The position numbers were made by a program, and so were the translations under genes. DNA of 33,972 nt from Bacteroidales bacterium (GTDB taxonomy: Bacteria > Bacteroidota > Bacteroidia > Bacteroidales > JAIPAH01): assembly GCA_021740175.1 (NCBI GenBank), contig JAIPAH010000020.1, positions 1 through 33,972 on the forward strand, written 5' to 3'. How positions within the stretch are numbered: the first letter of the stretch is position 1; each line of letters opens with the position of its first letter. The notes beneath the pieces were generated by a model that worked only from the letters and a program-made list of their open reading frames with translations, was not told the DNA's origin and made no database searches. Shown piece after piece: positions 1 to 9,593 of this stretch.

Positions 1-287
1 CTGAAACTGCAACGGTTTCCTTCGGTTCGGATGCACCGGCCGATAAGGGTGATGCGATAAGCCTTTACCCGAATCCGGCCAGCGATTACGTCAAGCTGGA
101 TGTAACCGATAATGTAGAGTCTTACAGGGTTCTCAACACTGTAGGGCAACTGCTTATCGATAAGCAAGTAAATGGTGAGGACATTATCAATGTAAATACC
201 GAGCGATATGAGCCCGGTACATACATGGTACAGTTCATCACTAACGACGGCGATGTGGTAACCAAACGATTCGTTCTGGTTAAATAA
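1..287 (+). CDS. 3' end of a T9SS-secreted protein (C-terminal sorting domain only)
   Basis: The reading frame enters from the left edge (first full codon at position 3) and stops with TAA at 285-287. The visible ~94 residues contain LYPNPASDYVKLDV, a central VLNTVGQLL strand pair, YEPGTYMVQF and a terminal KRFVLVK. This is the pattern of a type A T9SS C-terminal sorting domain (Por secretion tail). That domain directs outer membrane passage and is then removed or exchanged for surface anchoring. The functional part of the protein lies outside the window, so its activity cannot be named. A strong terminator follows at once, so this gene ends its transcription unit. Confidence 0.9.
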   Translation, partial: ETATVSFGSDAPADKGDAISLYPNPASDYVKLDVTDNVESYRVLNTVGQLLIDKQVNGEDIINVNTERYEPGTYMVQFITNDGDVVTKRFVLVK

Positions 288-308
288 TCGCCCGCTTTAG
301 AATATTTA

Positions 309-345
309 AAAGGCCGCTTGTTTTCAAGCGGCCTTTTTTATTTTT
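309..345 (+). terminator. Rho-independent terminator after the T9SS gene
   Basis: A perfect 12-bp stem (AAAGGCCGCTTG at 309-320 pairing with CAAGCGGCCTTT at 325-336) has a TTTT loop and is followed by a run of T to 345. It lies 21 bp after the stop codon at 287. Confidence 0.93.
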
Positions 346-530
346 AGAAAACTTCCTTCTACAACTCAAAAATTTTATGATATTTAAGAATAATAGATAA
401 ATTCTATGATTTGAATAGGGGTTTATTGGTTTTGAGTTGTCTTTATTATAAGATTTTAACATATAATTAACTAAGTAAATCACGAACGGCTTTCATTAAC
501 CCCATAGGTAGCCCAAAAAACGAAAAGCTT

Positions 531-2510
531 ATGTTAACAACCAATTTTACAGCACGTAGAAAAAAGCGTCTACTCCACCCCCTCCTGATATTTATCGTAT
601 TCCTTTTACCCCCGGTAGCTGTGCACGCCCAGGCAGCTTCACCGGGGGTAAAATACTCCCTGAACATGCAGGGTTCGGTGGATTGTGATGACGTTACACT
701 GACATGGAATGAGGCTTCAGAAAAAAAGGGTGATTTATCAGATAGACAGTCAGCCTATAATCTTTATCGAGGGGATTCCCTTTTGAACCAGGAACCCATA
801 CAGGACACAATTTACCTTGATCAAAATGTGCATGTCGGAAATTACATGTACTACCTGGAGGTGATATCCGGCAGCTTTGAACGACAGGATTATTCCGACT
901 CAACCGAAGTGGAGGTAGAGCAATATTATGGGGAAATCGATATGAATGTTGATAATCTTTCCTTAAGTTGGTCCCTGGAAAATGAAAATGTTCAGAATGC
1001 AGAATTCACCGGATATACTATTTATCGTGAAGGGGTACTGATTCAGGAAGATTATCAATCTGAATTTTTTATTTTGTATGAACCGCCGGAAGTGCCCCGG
1101 CAATATTGCGTAGAGGCTAATTATTCCAATGGTTGTACCAGCCAGATGGCATGCGATTCGGTTTACCCGGTTTCGGACTCATTGTTTCCTCCCCAAAACT
1201 TTGAGGCTTCGGTTGATCCTTATCCCGTATCGACAAGTCTTCAATGGAATACACCGGAGTCGAGCACTAATAACCTGGAAGGCTATAAATTATTCAGATT
1301 TCTTCAGCCACATATTGATGATCCGGATGAATGGACGCTTGTTGAAGAAGATATCGATGATACCACCTATACCGACACGAATTGGGACAACCTGAGCTGG
1401 GGGCTATATGGCTATGCGCTAAAAGCGGTCTACCAGGAAGGAAATTCTGTAGCCGTCAAATCGGATAGTTTGTGTAATGATTGTATGAGTCAAGTTTTTT
1501 TCACACTAAACCCTATACCTGATTTACCATTGGATAGCGTATATATTGAACTAAGCCAGTTTGATGGTTCATTTAATATTAGTGGATATTATGGAGATAT
1601 TGATAATTATATGCTTATATTTAAAGGGTCATATTCACTGATGATGAAAGGCACTAAAACCGGGCCGGCTTATTATTGGAGTATCGAAGTTCATGAGGGG
1701 GCTTTTATCATTAATCCGACTTTCTATCTAAGAAAGCCCCGATATCTCAGCACGATCACAAATTGCAACAACGTTGTTCTGGAGTGGGATTGGACCTTCT
1801 TAGATAATGATCCGGAAGTCATCGACATGTTGGCCGGTTTTAATGTTTACCGCAACGATTCTTTGATAACTTCCGAGCCGGTAGATTCCACCTGGTTTGT
1901 CGATGAAGATTTGCCTATCGGTGAATATGAATATTATGTTACGGCGGCTTTTAAAGATAGTACCGAATCCCAGGCGCAGGACACTATACCTGTATCCATA
2001 ACAAAAGATTATGGCAACACCGGCATCCAAATTGCCGAAAGCCATATTAACTGGGAAATCAATGACACGACACAAGTAGAGGTAGCAGGTTATAACTTAT
2101 ATAAAAACGAAGAGCTGATAGGTGAGATGTTAGATACCGTATCGATCGCTTTTGAATACCCGGATGAAACCGGCGAATATGCCTACTGTGTCGAGCCCGT
2201 TTTTGCAGATAGCTGCACTGGCCGGAAAGCTTGCGATACAATAAAGACCACAGCAGGTATAAATGCATCTGAGCTTTCGGACTTCATTCGGATTTACCCA
2301 AACCCAACCCAAGCTAAGCTCCATGTAGAATCCCCTGAGAAAATTATTAACGTTCGGTGTTACAATTTGAAGGGAACTAGAATATTCCGTCGACAGAAGG
2401 CGCGAAAGGATTTTACATTACAAACCCACCGGCTCAGTCCGGGGATGTACTATCTTCACTTTATTTCTGAAGAAGGAAGGACGGGTGTGAAGAAGATCGT
2501 AGTGGAGTGA
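531..2510 (+). CDS. T9SS-secreted protein with fibronectin type III-like modules
   Basis: A 659-residue secreted protein. Residues 1-34 form a classical signal peptide: basic RRKKR, a hydrophobic stretch LLIFIVFLLPPVAV, and a likely cut after VHA. The body repeats an Fn3-like pattern about five times: a strand ending in LxW (LTWNEAS, LSWSLEN, LQWNTPE, LEWDWTF, INWEIND) followed by a strand of the form GYxLYRxxxLI (YNLYRGDSL, YTIYREGVL, YKLFRFL, FNVYRNDSL, YNLYKNEEL). Residues 586-659 are a type A T9SS sorting domain (IRIYPNPTQAKLHV, LSPGMYYLHF, KKIVVE). No catalytic domain was recognised, so a binding or structural surface role is inferred. The start is the first ATG in front of the signal peptide. 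It is separated from the preceding T9SS gene by a terminator and probably has its own promoter. Confidence 0.9.
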   Translation: MLTTNFTARRKKRLLHPLLIFIVFLLPPVAVHAQAASPGVKYSLNMQGSVDCDDVTLTWNEASEKKGDLSDRQSAYNLYRGDSLLNQEPIQDTIYLDQNVHVGNYMYYLEVISGSFERQDYSDSTEVEVEQYYGEIDMNVDNLSLSWSLENENVQNAEFTGYTIYREGVLIQEDYQSEFFILYEPPEVPRQYCVEANYSNGCTSQMACDSVYPVSDSLFPPQNFEASVDPYPVSTSLQWNTPESSTNNLEGYKLFRFLQPHIDDPDEWTLVEEDIDDTTYTDTNWDNLSWGLYGYALKAVYQEGNSVAVKSDSLCNDCMSQVFFTLNPIPDLPLDSVYIELSQFDGSFNISGYYGDIDNYMLIFKGSYSLMMKGTKTGPAYYWSIEVHEGAFIINPTFYLRKPRYLSTITNCNNVVLEWDWTFLDNDPEVIDMLAGFNVYRNDSLITSEPVDSTWFVDEDLPIGEYEYYVTAAFKDSTESQAQDTIPVSITKDYGNTGIQIAESHINWEINDTTQVEVAGYNLYKNEELIGEMLDTVSIAFEYPDETGEYAYCVEPVFADSCTGRKACDTIKTTAGINASELSDFIRIYPNPTQAKLHVESPEKIINVRCYNLKGTRIFRRQKARKDFTLQTHRLSPGMYYLHFISEEGRTGVKKIVVE

Positions 2511-2618
2511 GGAGATAGTGTCGGTTCATGAAAATCTCATTTCCGGGTAACAAAATATCCGTAAGAATGAGATGTAAAAATATATGTTTATTATCATTTG
2601 ATCATGAGATATTATTTA

Positions 2619-2651
2619 GATTTCTCAGTCGCTTCGCTCCATCGAAATGAC
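2619..2651 (-). repeat. REP-like dispersed repeat, inverted copy
   Basis: The segment running from GATTTCTCAGTCGCTTCG to ATCGAAATGAC reads, on the minus strand, as GTCATTTCGAT then GGAGCGAAGCGACTGAGAAATC. This is the generic form of the short palindromic repeat often found between genes in Bacteroidota (ATTTCGA...GAGAAATC). A diverged partner in the opposite orientation lies at 2752-2806, on the far side of the terminator. Confidence 0.6.
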
Positions 2652-2674
2652 TCGATTTAGTGGAGTAACAAAAA

Positions 2675-2727
2675 AAAAGGTCGGGCGGACGCTATAAAAA
2701 TTTACAAAGGTGTCCGCCCGACCTTTT
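2675..2727 (+). terminator. Long-stem, probably bidirectional terminator
   Basis: Inverted repeat AAAAGGTCGGGCGGAC (to 2690) and GTCCGCCCGACCTTTT (from 2712), with an AT-rich loop. A-run on the left and T-run on the right mean it could terminate transcription in both directions. It lies 165 bp after the T9SS gene. Confidence 0.85.
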
Positions 2728-2751
2728 TCCTCCCTCTCCAAACTTGTGGCA

Positions 2752-2806
2752 ATTCATTTCGAACAAATCACGGAGCGATAGCGGAGTGATGCCGTGAGAA
2801 ATCTGA
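2752..2806 (+). repeat. REP-like dispersed repeat, direct copy
   Basis: Begins ATTCATTTCGAAC and ends GTGAGAAATCTGAC, with an internal near-duplicated CGGAGCGATAGCGGAGTGAT. It is the opposite-orientation counterpart of 2619-2651. Such elements are thought to be mobilised by RAYT-type transposases elsewhere in the genome; none is visible here. Confidence 0.6.
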
Positions 2807-3132
2807 CGGATATTTTGCCAAACGTGCCATACGTATAAGGACGGGATTTTAATTGTTTTAACTACATTGTTTTAGGTAGTATTTATGTTAACACCTCAAT
2901 CATATAAATCAATTAAGCACCTGATAACTATTTATTTTGTTTTTTCGACCCCGGCAGCGTCCGACGAAAGATAGGCTTGCCGGGTCTTGTTTTAATATCC
3001 CTTGTTATCATTTTCTTCACCTTAGTAACCAGAAGTTTGTAGAAACCTTCTTTTTTGTAGCATCCTGCTAAATTAATAAACCCAATGTGCCAAAGACTAG
3101 GGCCTATCTATCTTTCTTCACTCATAAATCCC

Positions 3133-3140
3133 TATCTTTG
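3133..3140 (+). promoter_or_regulatory. Bacteroidota -7 promoter box of the ABC-F gene
   Basis: TATCTTTG is an exact match to TAnnTTTG. It lies 20 bp before the ATG at 3160, so transcription would begin around 3146. This places the longer in-frame start at 3085 upstream of the promoter and supports 3160. No clean -33 TTTG was identified. Confidence 0.65.
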
Positions 3141-3159
3141 CCTACTTAAAGTTGAAGAT

Positions 3160-5100
3160 ATGCATTCGGTTTCCAATTTATCCATACATTTTACGGGAGA
3201 GTTTATTTTTGATGGGATCACGTTTAATGTCGACGATCGCGATCGCATTGGCCTGGTCGGCAAAAACGGAGCCGGCAAAAGTACGTTGCTGAAGATTCTT
3301 GCCGGCCAGATTGAACCCAATGAAGGGACCATAGCCTCCCCGGATGGGGATACGGTCGGGTATCTTCCCCAGGAACTCAAGGTGGAAAGCGATACGACGG
3401 TTTTCAAAGAAGCCTTGCATGCTTTTGATGAGCTGAAAAAACTGGAAAAACAGATACACGCCATTACTACCGATATCTCTACGCGCCAGGATTATGAGTC
3501 GGCCTCCTATATGAAACAAATAGAAAAACTGAATGAACTCAATGACCGCTTTAACCTGAAAGGCGGACATAATATTGAAGGGGATACCGAAAAGGTTTTG
3601 CTTGGCTTAGGCTTTAATCCCGAAGATTTTGACCAGCCGGTTAAAATTTTTAGCGGGGGATGGCAAATGCGTATTGAATTGGCGAAGATTTTGCTTCAAC
3701 GCCCTGATTTGCTTCTGCTTGATGAGCCTACCAATCACCTGGATATCGTCTCCATTCAATGGCTGGAGCAATTCCTCAAAAACTACCAGGGTGCCGTTAT
3801 GCTGGTATCTCACGACCGGGCATTCCTTGATAATGTGACCAATCGTACGATAGAAATCACGAATAAGAAAATATATGATTTCAGCACTTCATACTCGGGA
3901 TATGTGAAACAAAGGGAGGAGATCCGCCAGCAGCAAATAGCGGCCTATGAAAATCAACAGAAGGAAGTCGCCCAGATGGAGCGGTTTATTGAAAGGTTCC
4001 GCTATCAGGCTAACAAGGCCAGCCAGGTACAAAGCCGGGTAAAGATGCTTGAGAAGATGGAAGAAGTGGAGATTGACGATAAGGATACCCGGCATATCAC
4101 TTTCTCTTTCCCGCCGGCACCTCGCTCCGGCAAGGTGGTATTTGAAGGGCAGGGGGTGACCAAATCATTCGGTGATAACCTGGTGCTTAGAGGATTGGAT
4201 TTTATTGTGGAAAGAGGTGATTTTGTGGCGTTTGTCGGAAAAAACGGGGAAGGGAAGTCAACGCTCAGTAAAATAATTGTTGGCGATCTGGACCATCAGG
4301 GGGAGGCGAAGCTGGGGCATAATGTGAAAATCGGGTATTATGCCCAAAACCAGTCGGAATTACTGGAAGAGGAAAAAACAGTTTTCCAGACGATAGATGA
4401 TGAAGCTACCGGCGAACTGCGTAAAAAAGTAAAAAACATCCTCGGGGGATTTCTTTTCAGTGGAGACGACCTTGACAAAAAAGTGAAAGTACTTTCCGGA
4501 GGCGAAAAATCCCGCCTGGCCCTGGCTAAGCTACTGCTGGAGCCGGTCAACCTGTTGGTGCTTGACGAACCCACCAATCACCTGGATATGCGCTCGAAGG
4601 ATATTCTGAAACATGCCCTGCTGCGATTTGACGGAACATTAATCATTGTTTCCCACGACAGGGACTTTCTGCATGGATTAACGAACAAAATCTATGAAAT
4701 AAAAAATCATAAGATTAATTATTTCATGGGAGATGTGAATGAATACCTGGAGAAAATGAAGCTGGAGACCCTTGACCATCTGGACTTGAAAGAGCGGGGA
4801 ACGCAGGGGAAGAAGCAGAAGGATAAAAAACCCGGGAAAGGGAAGCAGGAGCACCTGGAGCGTAAGGAGAAAGAGAAAAATCTGCGTAAAACCAAAAAGC
4901 AGATAGAACAATATGAGGCTAAAATAGAGGCTCTGGAATCCGAGATTGAACATATGGATGAAATCCTCTCAGAACCTGAAAAAAATGCTGAGAAAATAAA
5001 TTCGGAAGGGTTGTACAAAAAATATGAGCAGAAGAAGAAAGAGCTGGCCGAAACAATGGAAAAGTGGGAGGCGTTGCATGAGCAACTGGAATCAGACTAA
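3160..5100 (+). CDS. ABC-F family ATPase (translation factor/resistance type)
   Basis: A cytoplasmic protein of 646 residues with two ABC nucleotide-binding domains and no membrane segments, the layout of ABC-F proteins (Uup/EttA/YheS-like) that act on the ribosome. Domain 1 has Walker A GKNGAGKST (34-42), signature FSGGWQMRIELA and Walker B LLLLDEPTNHLD. The interdomain linker is charged and helical. Domain 2 has Walker A GKNGEGKST, signature LSGGEKSRLALA and Walker B LLVLDEPTNHLD. The last ~100 residues are a Lys/Glu-rich coiled coil, as in Uup-like members. The frame is open back to 3085, but homologues typically start at the MxSVSNLSIHFTGE-type sequence, and a promoter box sits just upstream of 3160. 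Whether it confers antibiotic tolerance or is a housekeeping member cannot be told from sequence. Confidence 0.93.
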   Translation: MHSVSNLSIHFTGEFIFDGITFNVDDRDRIGLVGKNGAGKSTLLKILAGQIEPNEGTIASPDGDTVGYLPQELKVESDTTVFKEALHAFDELKKLEKQIHAITTDISTRQDYESASYMKQIEKLNELNDRFNLKGGHNIEGDTEKVLLGLGFNPEDFDQPVKIFSGGWQMRIELAKILLQRPDLLLLDEPTNHLDIVSIQWLEQFLKNYQGAVMLVSHDRAFLDNVTNRTIEITNKKIYDFSTSYSGYVKQREEIRQQQIAAYENQQKEVAQMERFIERFRYQANKASQVQSRVKMLEKMEEVEIDDKDTRHITFSFPPAPRSGKVVFEGQGVTKSFGDNLVLRGLDFIVERGDFVAFVGKNGEGKSTLSKIIVGDLDHQGEAKLGHNVKIGYYAQNQSELLEEEKTVFQTIDDEATGELRKKVKNILGGFLFSGDDLDKKVKVLSGGEKSRLALAKLLLEPVNLLVLDEPTNHLDMRSKDILKHALLRFDGTLIIVSHDRDFLHGLTNKIYEIKNHKINYFMGDVNEYLEKMKLETLDHLDLKERGTQGKKQKDKKPGKGKQEHLERKEKEKNLRKTKKQIEQYEAKIEALESEIEHMDEILSEPEKNAEKINSEGLYKKYEQKKKELAETMEKWEALHEQLESD

Positions 5101-5242
5101 GCTTGCGAAATATTTTGGAACACGGATTCCGCTGATTTTCAAATGCGGATATGTGCGGATATTTTATTATATTTAAAATCAACCAATTTTATTCAATTCG
5201 CGTTCTATACACAAAGGCTGATCAGTTAAATCTGTGTGCTAT

Positions 5243-6220
5243 TCACGCCTCCCTCTTATCCAGATAATCTACTATAGCCAGTAGCGTTCCCTTCCGGCCC
5301 TCGGAAATGTTGATGGCATCCAGGGATTGGATAGCCGCTTTTTGATATTTTTTGACAGATTTTTGTGTCTCCTCACGGATATTAAGCTGATTAAAAATCT
5401 CCAAAACCGCATTGAGTTTCTCTTGTTCATCCCAGTTCTTTGTTCGGTCAAAATAATAATTCAGACTTTCTTTCTGCCTTTCATTCGCCAATTCAAAAGC
5501 TTTTATGAGTAGGTAGGTTTTTTTATTCGTCACAATGTCATTGCCGGTTTGCTTACCGAACATTTCCTGGTCGGCATATGCATCCAGCAGGTCATCTTTA
5601 AGCTGAAAAGCAATACCCAGGTTTTTCCCGAATTCGTAGATACGCCGCAGGTCTTCCTCTGAAGCTGCTCCAATAATTCCCCCGATTTTTAGACTCGCCC
5701 CCAGTAGCACGGCTGTTTTCAGCCGTATCATTTTGATATACTCCTGTTCGTTTACATGGGTGCGCTCTTCAAAATTCATATCATACTGTTGTCCCCGGCA
5801 AACTTCAATCGCAGTTTCAGTAAATACGCTGTGAATTTCCGGCAGCTTTTCTTTCTCCGCTTTTCCTATGTATTCGTATGCTTTGGCAAACATGGTGTCG
5901 CCTGAAAGAATCGCCACATTGGTGTTCCATTTTGTATGGACACTCGGATTACCTCTGCGCATTGGTGCCTGGTCCATAATGTCATCATGCAGCAGCGTAA
6001 AATTATGAAACAATTCAATTCCGATTGCAGCATTGAGTGCATCGCTGAGTGTACCCCCAAAAAGTTCGCAGGAGGCAAGACAGAGCACCGGCCGTAAGCG
6101 TTTCCCTCCCAGCCTTAAGGTGTAATCGATAGGGGCGTACAAAGTAGATGGTTCACCTGTAAAGGTCTCTTTTTCAATAACGTTGTTGAAATATTGCTGC
6201 AATGTCTGGAAACCGTGCAT
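5243..6220 (-). CDS. Polyprenyl (isoprenyl) diphosphate synthase
   Basis: 325 residues, normal length for a trans-prenyltransferase that condenses isopentenyl diphosphate onto allylic diphosphates. The hallmarks are in order: GGKRLRPVLCLA, the first aspartate-rich motif LLHDDIMDQAPMRRG, GDTMFAKAYE, and the second aspartate-rich region FQLKDDLLDAYAD. Product chain length (quinone side chain or carrier lipid precursor) is not decidable from the motifs. It is the last gene of the minus-strand operon. Only 3 bp separate its ATG from the rfbA stop, so the two are almost certainly co-transcribed. No hairpin terminator was seen in the 142 bp between it and the convergent ABC-F gene. Confidence 0.93.
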   Translation of the reverse strand: MHGFQTLQQYFNNVIEKETFTGEPSTLYAPIDYTLRLGGKRLRPVLCLASCELFGGTLSDALNAAIGIELFHNFTLLHDDIMDQAPMRRGNPSVHTKWNTNVAILSGDTMFAKAYEYIGKAEKEKLPEIHSVFTETAIEVCRGQQYDMNFEERTHVNEQEYIKMIRLKTAVLLGASLKIGGIIGAASEEDLRRIYEFGKNLGIAFQLKDDLLDAYADQEMFGKQTGNDIVTNKKTYLLIKAFELANERQKESLNYYFDRTKNWDEQEKLNAVLEIFNQLNIREETQKSVKKYQKAAIQSLDAINISEGRKGTLLAIVDYLDKREA

Positions 6221-6223
6221 AGT

Positions 6224-7093
6224 CTATATTTTGGATTTAAGAATTTGTAAAAGATATTCTCCATAGCCACTCTTTAGCAAGGGCTGAGCGATTTTTTCCA
6301 ATTGTTGGCCGTCAATATATCCCTTGCGGTAGGCCACTTCTTCGATACATCCGATTTTAAGCCCCTGGCGTCTTTCCACCACTTCCACAAATTGTCCGGC
6401 GTCCATCAGTGAAGCGAAGGTCCCTGTGTCCAGCCATGCGGTTCCACGCCCGAGAATGCCGACATGGAGGTCCCCCCGCTCCAGGTAGGTGCGGTTTATA
6501 TCGGTAATTTCATATTCCCCGCGGTTGCTTTTGCCGATATTTTTGGCAATGTCAACCACTTCGCTGTCATAGAAGTAAAGACCGGGCACAGCAAAATTGG
6601 ATTTGGGCTGCTGCGGCTTTTCCTCAATGGATATGGCTTTATGGTTTTTATCGAATTCCACAACGCCATATCTTTCGGGATCAGATACATGATAAGCAAA
6701 AACAACGCCCCCTTCCGGGTCATTATGACTCATCAGCAACTGCTGAAGGCCGCTGCCGTAAAAGATGTTATCGCCCAGGATAAGAGCCACCTTGTCGTTG
6801 CCGACAAAATTTTCACCGATAACAAATGCTTGAGCCAGTCCTTCAGGATTGGGCTGCTCGGCATATTGAAAATTACAGCCGATGCGGCTGCCGTCACCCA
6901 GCAATTTTTGAAAAGCTGGTAAATCATGGGGAGTTGAGATGATAAGGATATCTTTGATACCTGCCATCATAAGGATCGATAACGGGTAATAAATCATCGG
7001 TTTGTCGTAAATCGGCATTAGTTGCTTACTGACGGCAAGTGTTAGTGGATGGAGCCTTGTCCCCGATCCACCGGCTAGTATAATCCCTTTCAT
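6224..7093 (-). CDS. rfbA: Glucose-1-phosphate thymidylyltransferase (dTDP-glucose pyrophosphorylase)
   Basis: 289 residues, the standard size of RfbA/RmlA, which makes dTDP-glucose from dTTP and glucose-1-phosphate for dTDP-rhamnose and related surface sugars. Visible motifs are the nucleotide-binding loop [56 protein letters not shown] and [15 protein letters not shown]. The other rml genes are not next to it; its neighbours are a prenyl synthase and an MMPL exporter. That grouping suggests envelope polymer or lipid building, but this is inference. It starts 55 bp after the exporter gene ends. Confidence 0.96.
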   Translation of the reverse strand: MKGIILAGGSGTRLHPLTLAVSKQLMPIYDKPMIYYPLSILMMAGIKDILIISTPHDLPAFQKLLGDGSRIGCNFQYAEQPNPEGLAQAFVIGENFVGNDKVALILGDNIFYGSGLQQLLMSHNDPEGGVVFAYHVSDPERYGVVEFDKNHKAISIEEKPQQPKSNFAVPGLYFYDSEVVDIAKNIGKSNRGEYEITDINRTYLERGDLHVGILGRGTAWLDTGTFASLMDAGQFVEVVERRQGLKIGCIEEVAYRKGYIDGQQLEKIAQPLLKSGYGEYLLQILKSKI

Positions 7094-7148
7094 ACATCTA
7101 TTTTTTTTGATTCGGCAACTAAGATAAAAAATTCAGCCGATTTAGGGT

Positions 7149-9593
7149 TTAGCTGTCCTGTTTTGCTGCTTGCTGGAAGCCGGTTTTTTGCTCTACCTTC
7201 TCAGCCTCCGGGTTTGATTTTTCTTCTCCGTTTGTGGTTTCCTCGCCATTCTTAAATATTTTGAACATCGGATTGTTGAAGGAGCGGGTGGTTATCCATT
7301 TATCAAGCGTTAAGATCAAGGAAGGTAGAATTAGCAGATTGGATAAAACGGCTACCAGTAAAGTAAAGGATACCAAATACCCGATAGCTTCTGTCCCGCC
7401 AAAGCCTGACAATGTGAAAATGGCAAAGCCAAAGAAAAGAACAATCGAAGAATAGACCATACTGTAACTGGTTTCGCGCAAGGCATTGATAACTGAAATT
7501 TTAATGTTCCAGCCATGATGCTTCAGCTCCATGCGGTATCTCGAAAGAAAATGGATAGCATTATCCACCGAAATCCCTAATGCAATGCTGAAAATTAGAA
7601 CCGTGGAGGGCTTCAACGAGATGGCAAGATAGCCCATCAACGCTGCCGTCATAAGTTGGGGAAGCAGGTTGGGCACCAGCGAAACGGCCACCATTTTTCC
7701 TGAAGTAAACAGCAGGGCCATAATAATCCCAATGGCGGCAAGAGCAATAACCAAGCTGTGCAGCAGGTTGGTTATCATATATTCCGTACCCCGCATATAA
7801 ACGACCGTTGTTCCTGTCAGATTCACATCGAATTTATCGGGAGGAAAGATAGCATCTACTTTTGGCCGCAGTCCGTCTTTGATTTCCGCCATTTGGTCTG
7901 TGCCGATATCAGCCATCTGAACGCTTACCCGCGTCTTTTGCAGGCTGCTGTCCGTAAAGGATGACAGGATTGTATTTTTATGTTCGGATGACTGTAAGTC
8001 GGGGAGATAGGACATTATAAAATTTTTCTCCCGGGCATTCGGGATGGAGTAATAGTCGGGATTCCCATTGTAAAAGGCTTGCTTGGCAGCTTTTGAGACC
8101 TCCGCTACAGACAGGGGTTCGGAAAATTGGGGATAAATGGCCAGGGTATCCTGCAGGCGCTCTATTTTTTGAAGGGTGGAAAGGCGCATCACCCCGTTAG
8201 GTTTCTTTGTATCGATCGAAATTTCAAAAGGCAGAATGCCATTCACCTGTTCCTGCATAAAAACCATGTCTTTATACACTTTGTCATTCGACGAAAGATC
8301 GTCAAACATTTTGCTGTTTGTCTGCATCTGCATTACACCTGCAACCCCCATGATTACAACGATTGCTGCGGCAATGTAAATGGCGTTTCTGCGCTTGAGC
8401 ACCAGCCAAAGGATGTTATCGATGATTTTGTTGGTGGCTTTATTGTCTAAATGCTTGATATGTCTCGCATTGGGAGGCTTGACAAAGCTGAAAAATATCG
8501 GAATAAGCAACAACGACAGCAGGAAAACAGCCATGATGTTGATAGAGGCCACAACACCAAATTCCACCAGCAGCTTGTTACCTGTGATGATAAAGGCAGC
8601 GAATCCTACAGCGGTGGTAAGGTTCGTCAGGAAAGTTGCATTCCCCACCCGTCGCACAACCCGCGACAGGCTTTTGATTTTATTGCCGTGGGACCGGTAT
8701 TCATGATGATATTTGTTAAGAAGGAAAATGCAGTTCTCGACCCCGATAACAATGAGCAAGGGGGGAAGAATACCCGTCAGAATGGTGATTTTGTAATCCA
8801 AAAGGGCCATCGTCCCCAGCAGCCATACCACGCTTATAACGACAATAAGCATGGGAATCAACACCGCTTTCAAGGAGCGGAAGAAAAGGAACAAAGCCAC
8901 CGAGGCAATGACCAATGCGAGCAGGATGAAGTAATTGAGTTCATTTTGGATTTTTTGGGTGGTAAGCGTCCGGATATAGGGTAGCCCCGAATAGTGAAGA
9001 TTGACACCGTGCTTTTCGCCGAAAGGTTCTATCTTATTTTTGATCTTTTCAATCAGTTTTACCCGCTTCTTGTTGTTGAGCAATTCCTTATCCAAAGAAA
9101 TCATCATGATGGCGGAATGCTTTTTCTTGTTGAAAAGCATGTTTTCGAAAAGCGGTTGATTGTAAATGATTTGCCTGAGGCTATCAAGCTCTTTCTGTGT
9201 CTCCGGTTTTTTGGTAATGATGGGTTCAAAGTCAAATTTATGGGTGGCTTCATTTTTATACAGGTGATAAATACGTGCCGGCGACAACACTTGCTTAACC
9301 CCTTCCGTTTCTTTCAGCTCATAGGTTAAGTCATACATGTCATTAAAGAAATCCAGTTCAAACAGCCGCTCACTCTGCAACCCTGTAAACATGATGTTGC
9401 CGTCTTTGCCAAAGGTTCTCTTGAACTCTTCATACACGATGCTGGTAGAGTCATCATCAGGGAGCATTTTAGTAAGTTCATAGGAGAGTTTAATATCTTG
9501 GGCCTGGTAGGCAAAGAACCCGGTGATAATAACTATTCCGCTCAGGATAACAATCCGTGAACGTAAAATGAACCGTACAATATATTTCCACAT
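7149..9593 (-). CDS. RND-superfamily exporter of the MMPL/COG1033 type
   Basis: 814 residues with two homologous halves, each one membrane helix, a large periplasmic loop and a block of five helices. Half 1 has helix 1 at about residues 13-30 and the block around 215-370, with GVENCIFLLNKYHHEY. Half 2 restarts after DNKATNKIIDNILWLVLKRRNAIY, with ALGISVDNAIHFLSRYRMELKHHG in its second block. The C-terminal ~35 residues are a Glu/Lys-rich tail. Proteins of this class move lipids or hydrophobic compounds through the inner membrane; the substrate here is unknown. It is the first gene of an apparent operon with rfbA and the prenyl synthase. Its upstream region (9594-9815) is shared with the divergent adaptor gene. 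Confidence 0.88.
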   Translation of the reverse strand: MWKYIVRFILRSRIVILSGIVIITGFFAYQAQDIKLSYELTKMLPDDDSTSIVYEEFKRTFGKDGNIMFTGLQSERLFELDFFNDMYDLTYELKETEGVKQVLSPARIYHLYKNEATHKFDFEPIITKKPETQKELDSLRQIIYNQPLFENMLFNKKKHSAIMMISLDKELLNNKKRVKLIEKIKNKIEPFGEKHGVNLHYSGLPYIRTLTTQKIQNELNYFILLALVIASVALFLFFRSLKAVLIPMLIVVISVVWLLGTMALLDYKITILTGILPPLLIVIGVENCIFLLNKYHHEYRSHGNKIKSLSRVVRRVGNATFLTNLTTAVGFAAFIITGNKLLVEFGVVASINIMAVFLLSLLLIPIFFSFVKPPNARHIKHLDNKATNKIIDNILWLVLKRRNAIYIAAAIVVIMGVAGVMQMQTNSKMFDDLSSNDKVYKDMVFMQEQVNGILPFEISIDTKKPNGVMRLSTLQKIERLQDTLAIYPQFSEPLSVAEVSKAAKQAFYNGNPDYYSIPNAREKNFIMSYLPDLQSSEHKNTILSSFTDSSLQKTRVSVQMADIGTDQMAEIKDGLRPKVDAIFPPDKFDVNLTGTTVVYMRGTEYMITNLLHSLVIALAAIGIIMALLFTSGKMVAVSLVPNLLPQLMTAALMGYLAISLKPSTVLIFSIALGISVDNAIHFLSRYRMELKHHGWNIKISVINALRETSYSMVYSSIVLFFGFAIFTLSGFGGTEAIGYLVSFTLLVAVLSNLLILPSLILTLDKWITTRSFNNPMFKIFKNGEETTNGEEKSNPEAEKVEQKTGFQQAAKQDS

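Larger units (their letters stand above)
2511..3132. other. Intergenic region with REP-like repeats and a terminator
   Basis: About 620 bp without a convincing gene. It holds an inverted pair of dispersed repeats and a strong hairpin terminator (both listed separately). The remainder is AT-rich, with no ORF showing codon structure. The promoter of the ABC-F gene lies at its right edge. Confidence 0.7.

Noticed and set aside
3085-3159. Longer N-terminus for the ABC-F protein
   Set aside because: It would place an exact -7 promoter box inside the gene, and the extra 25 residues do not look like the family's start.
8451-8984. 177-codon plus-strand frame inside the MMPL exporter
   Set aside because: Antisense shadow of a well-supported membrane protein gene; composition low in hydrophobics and no start context.
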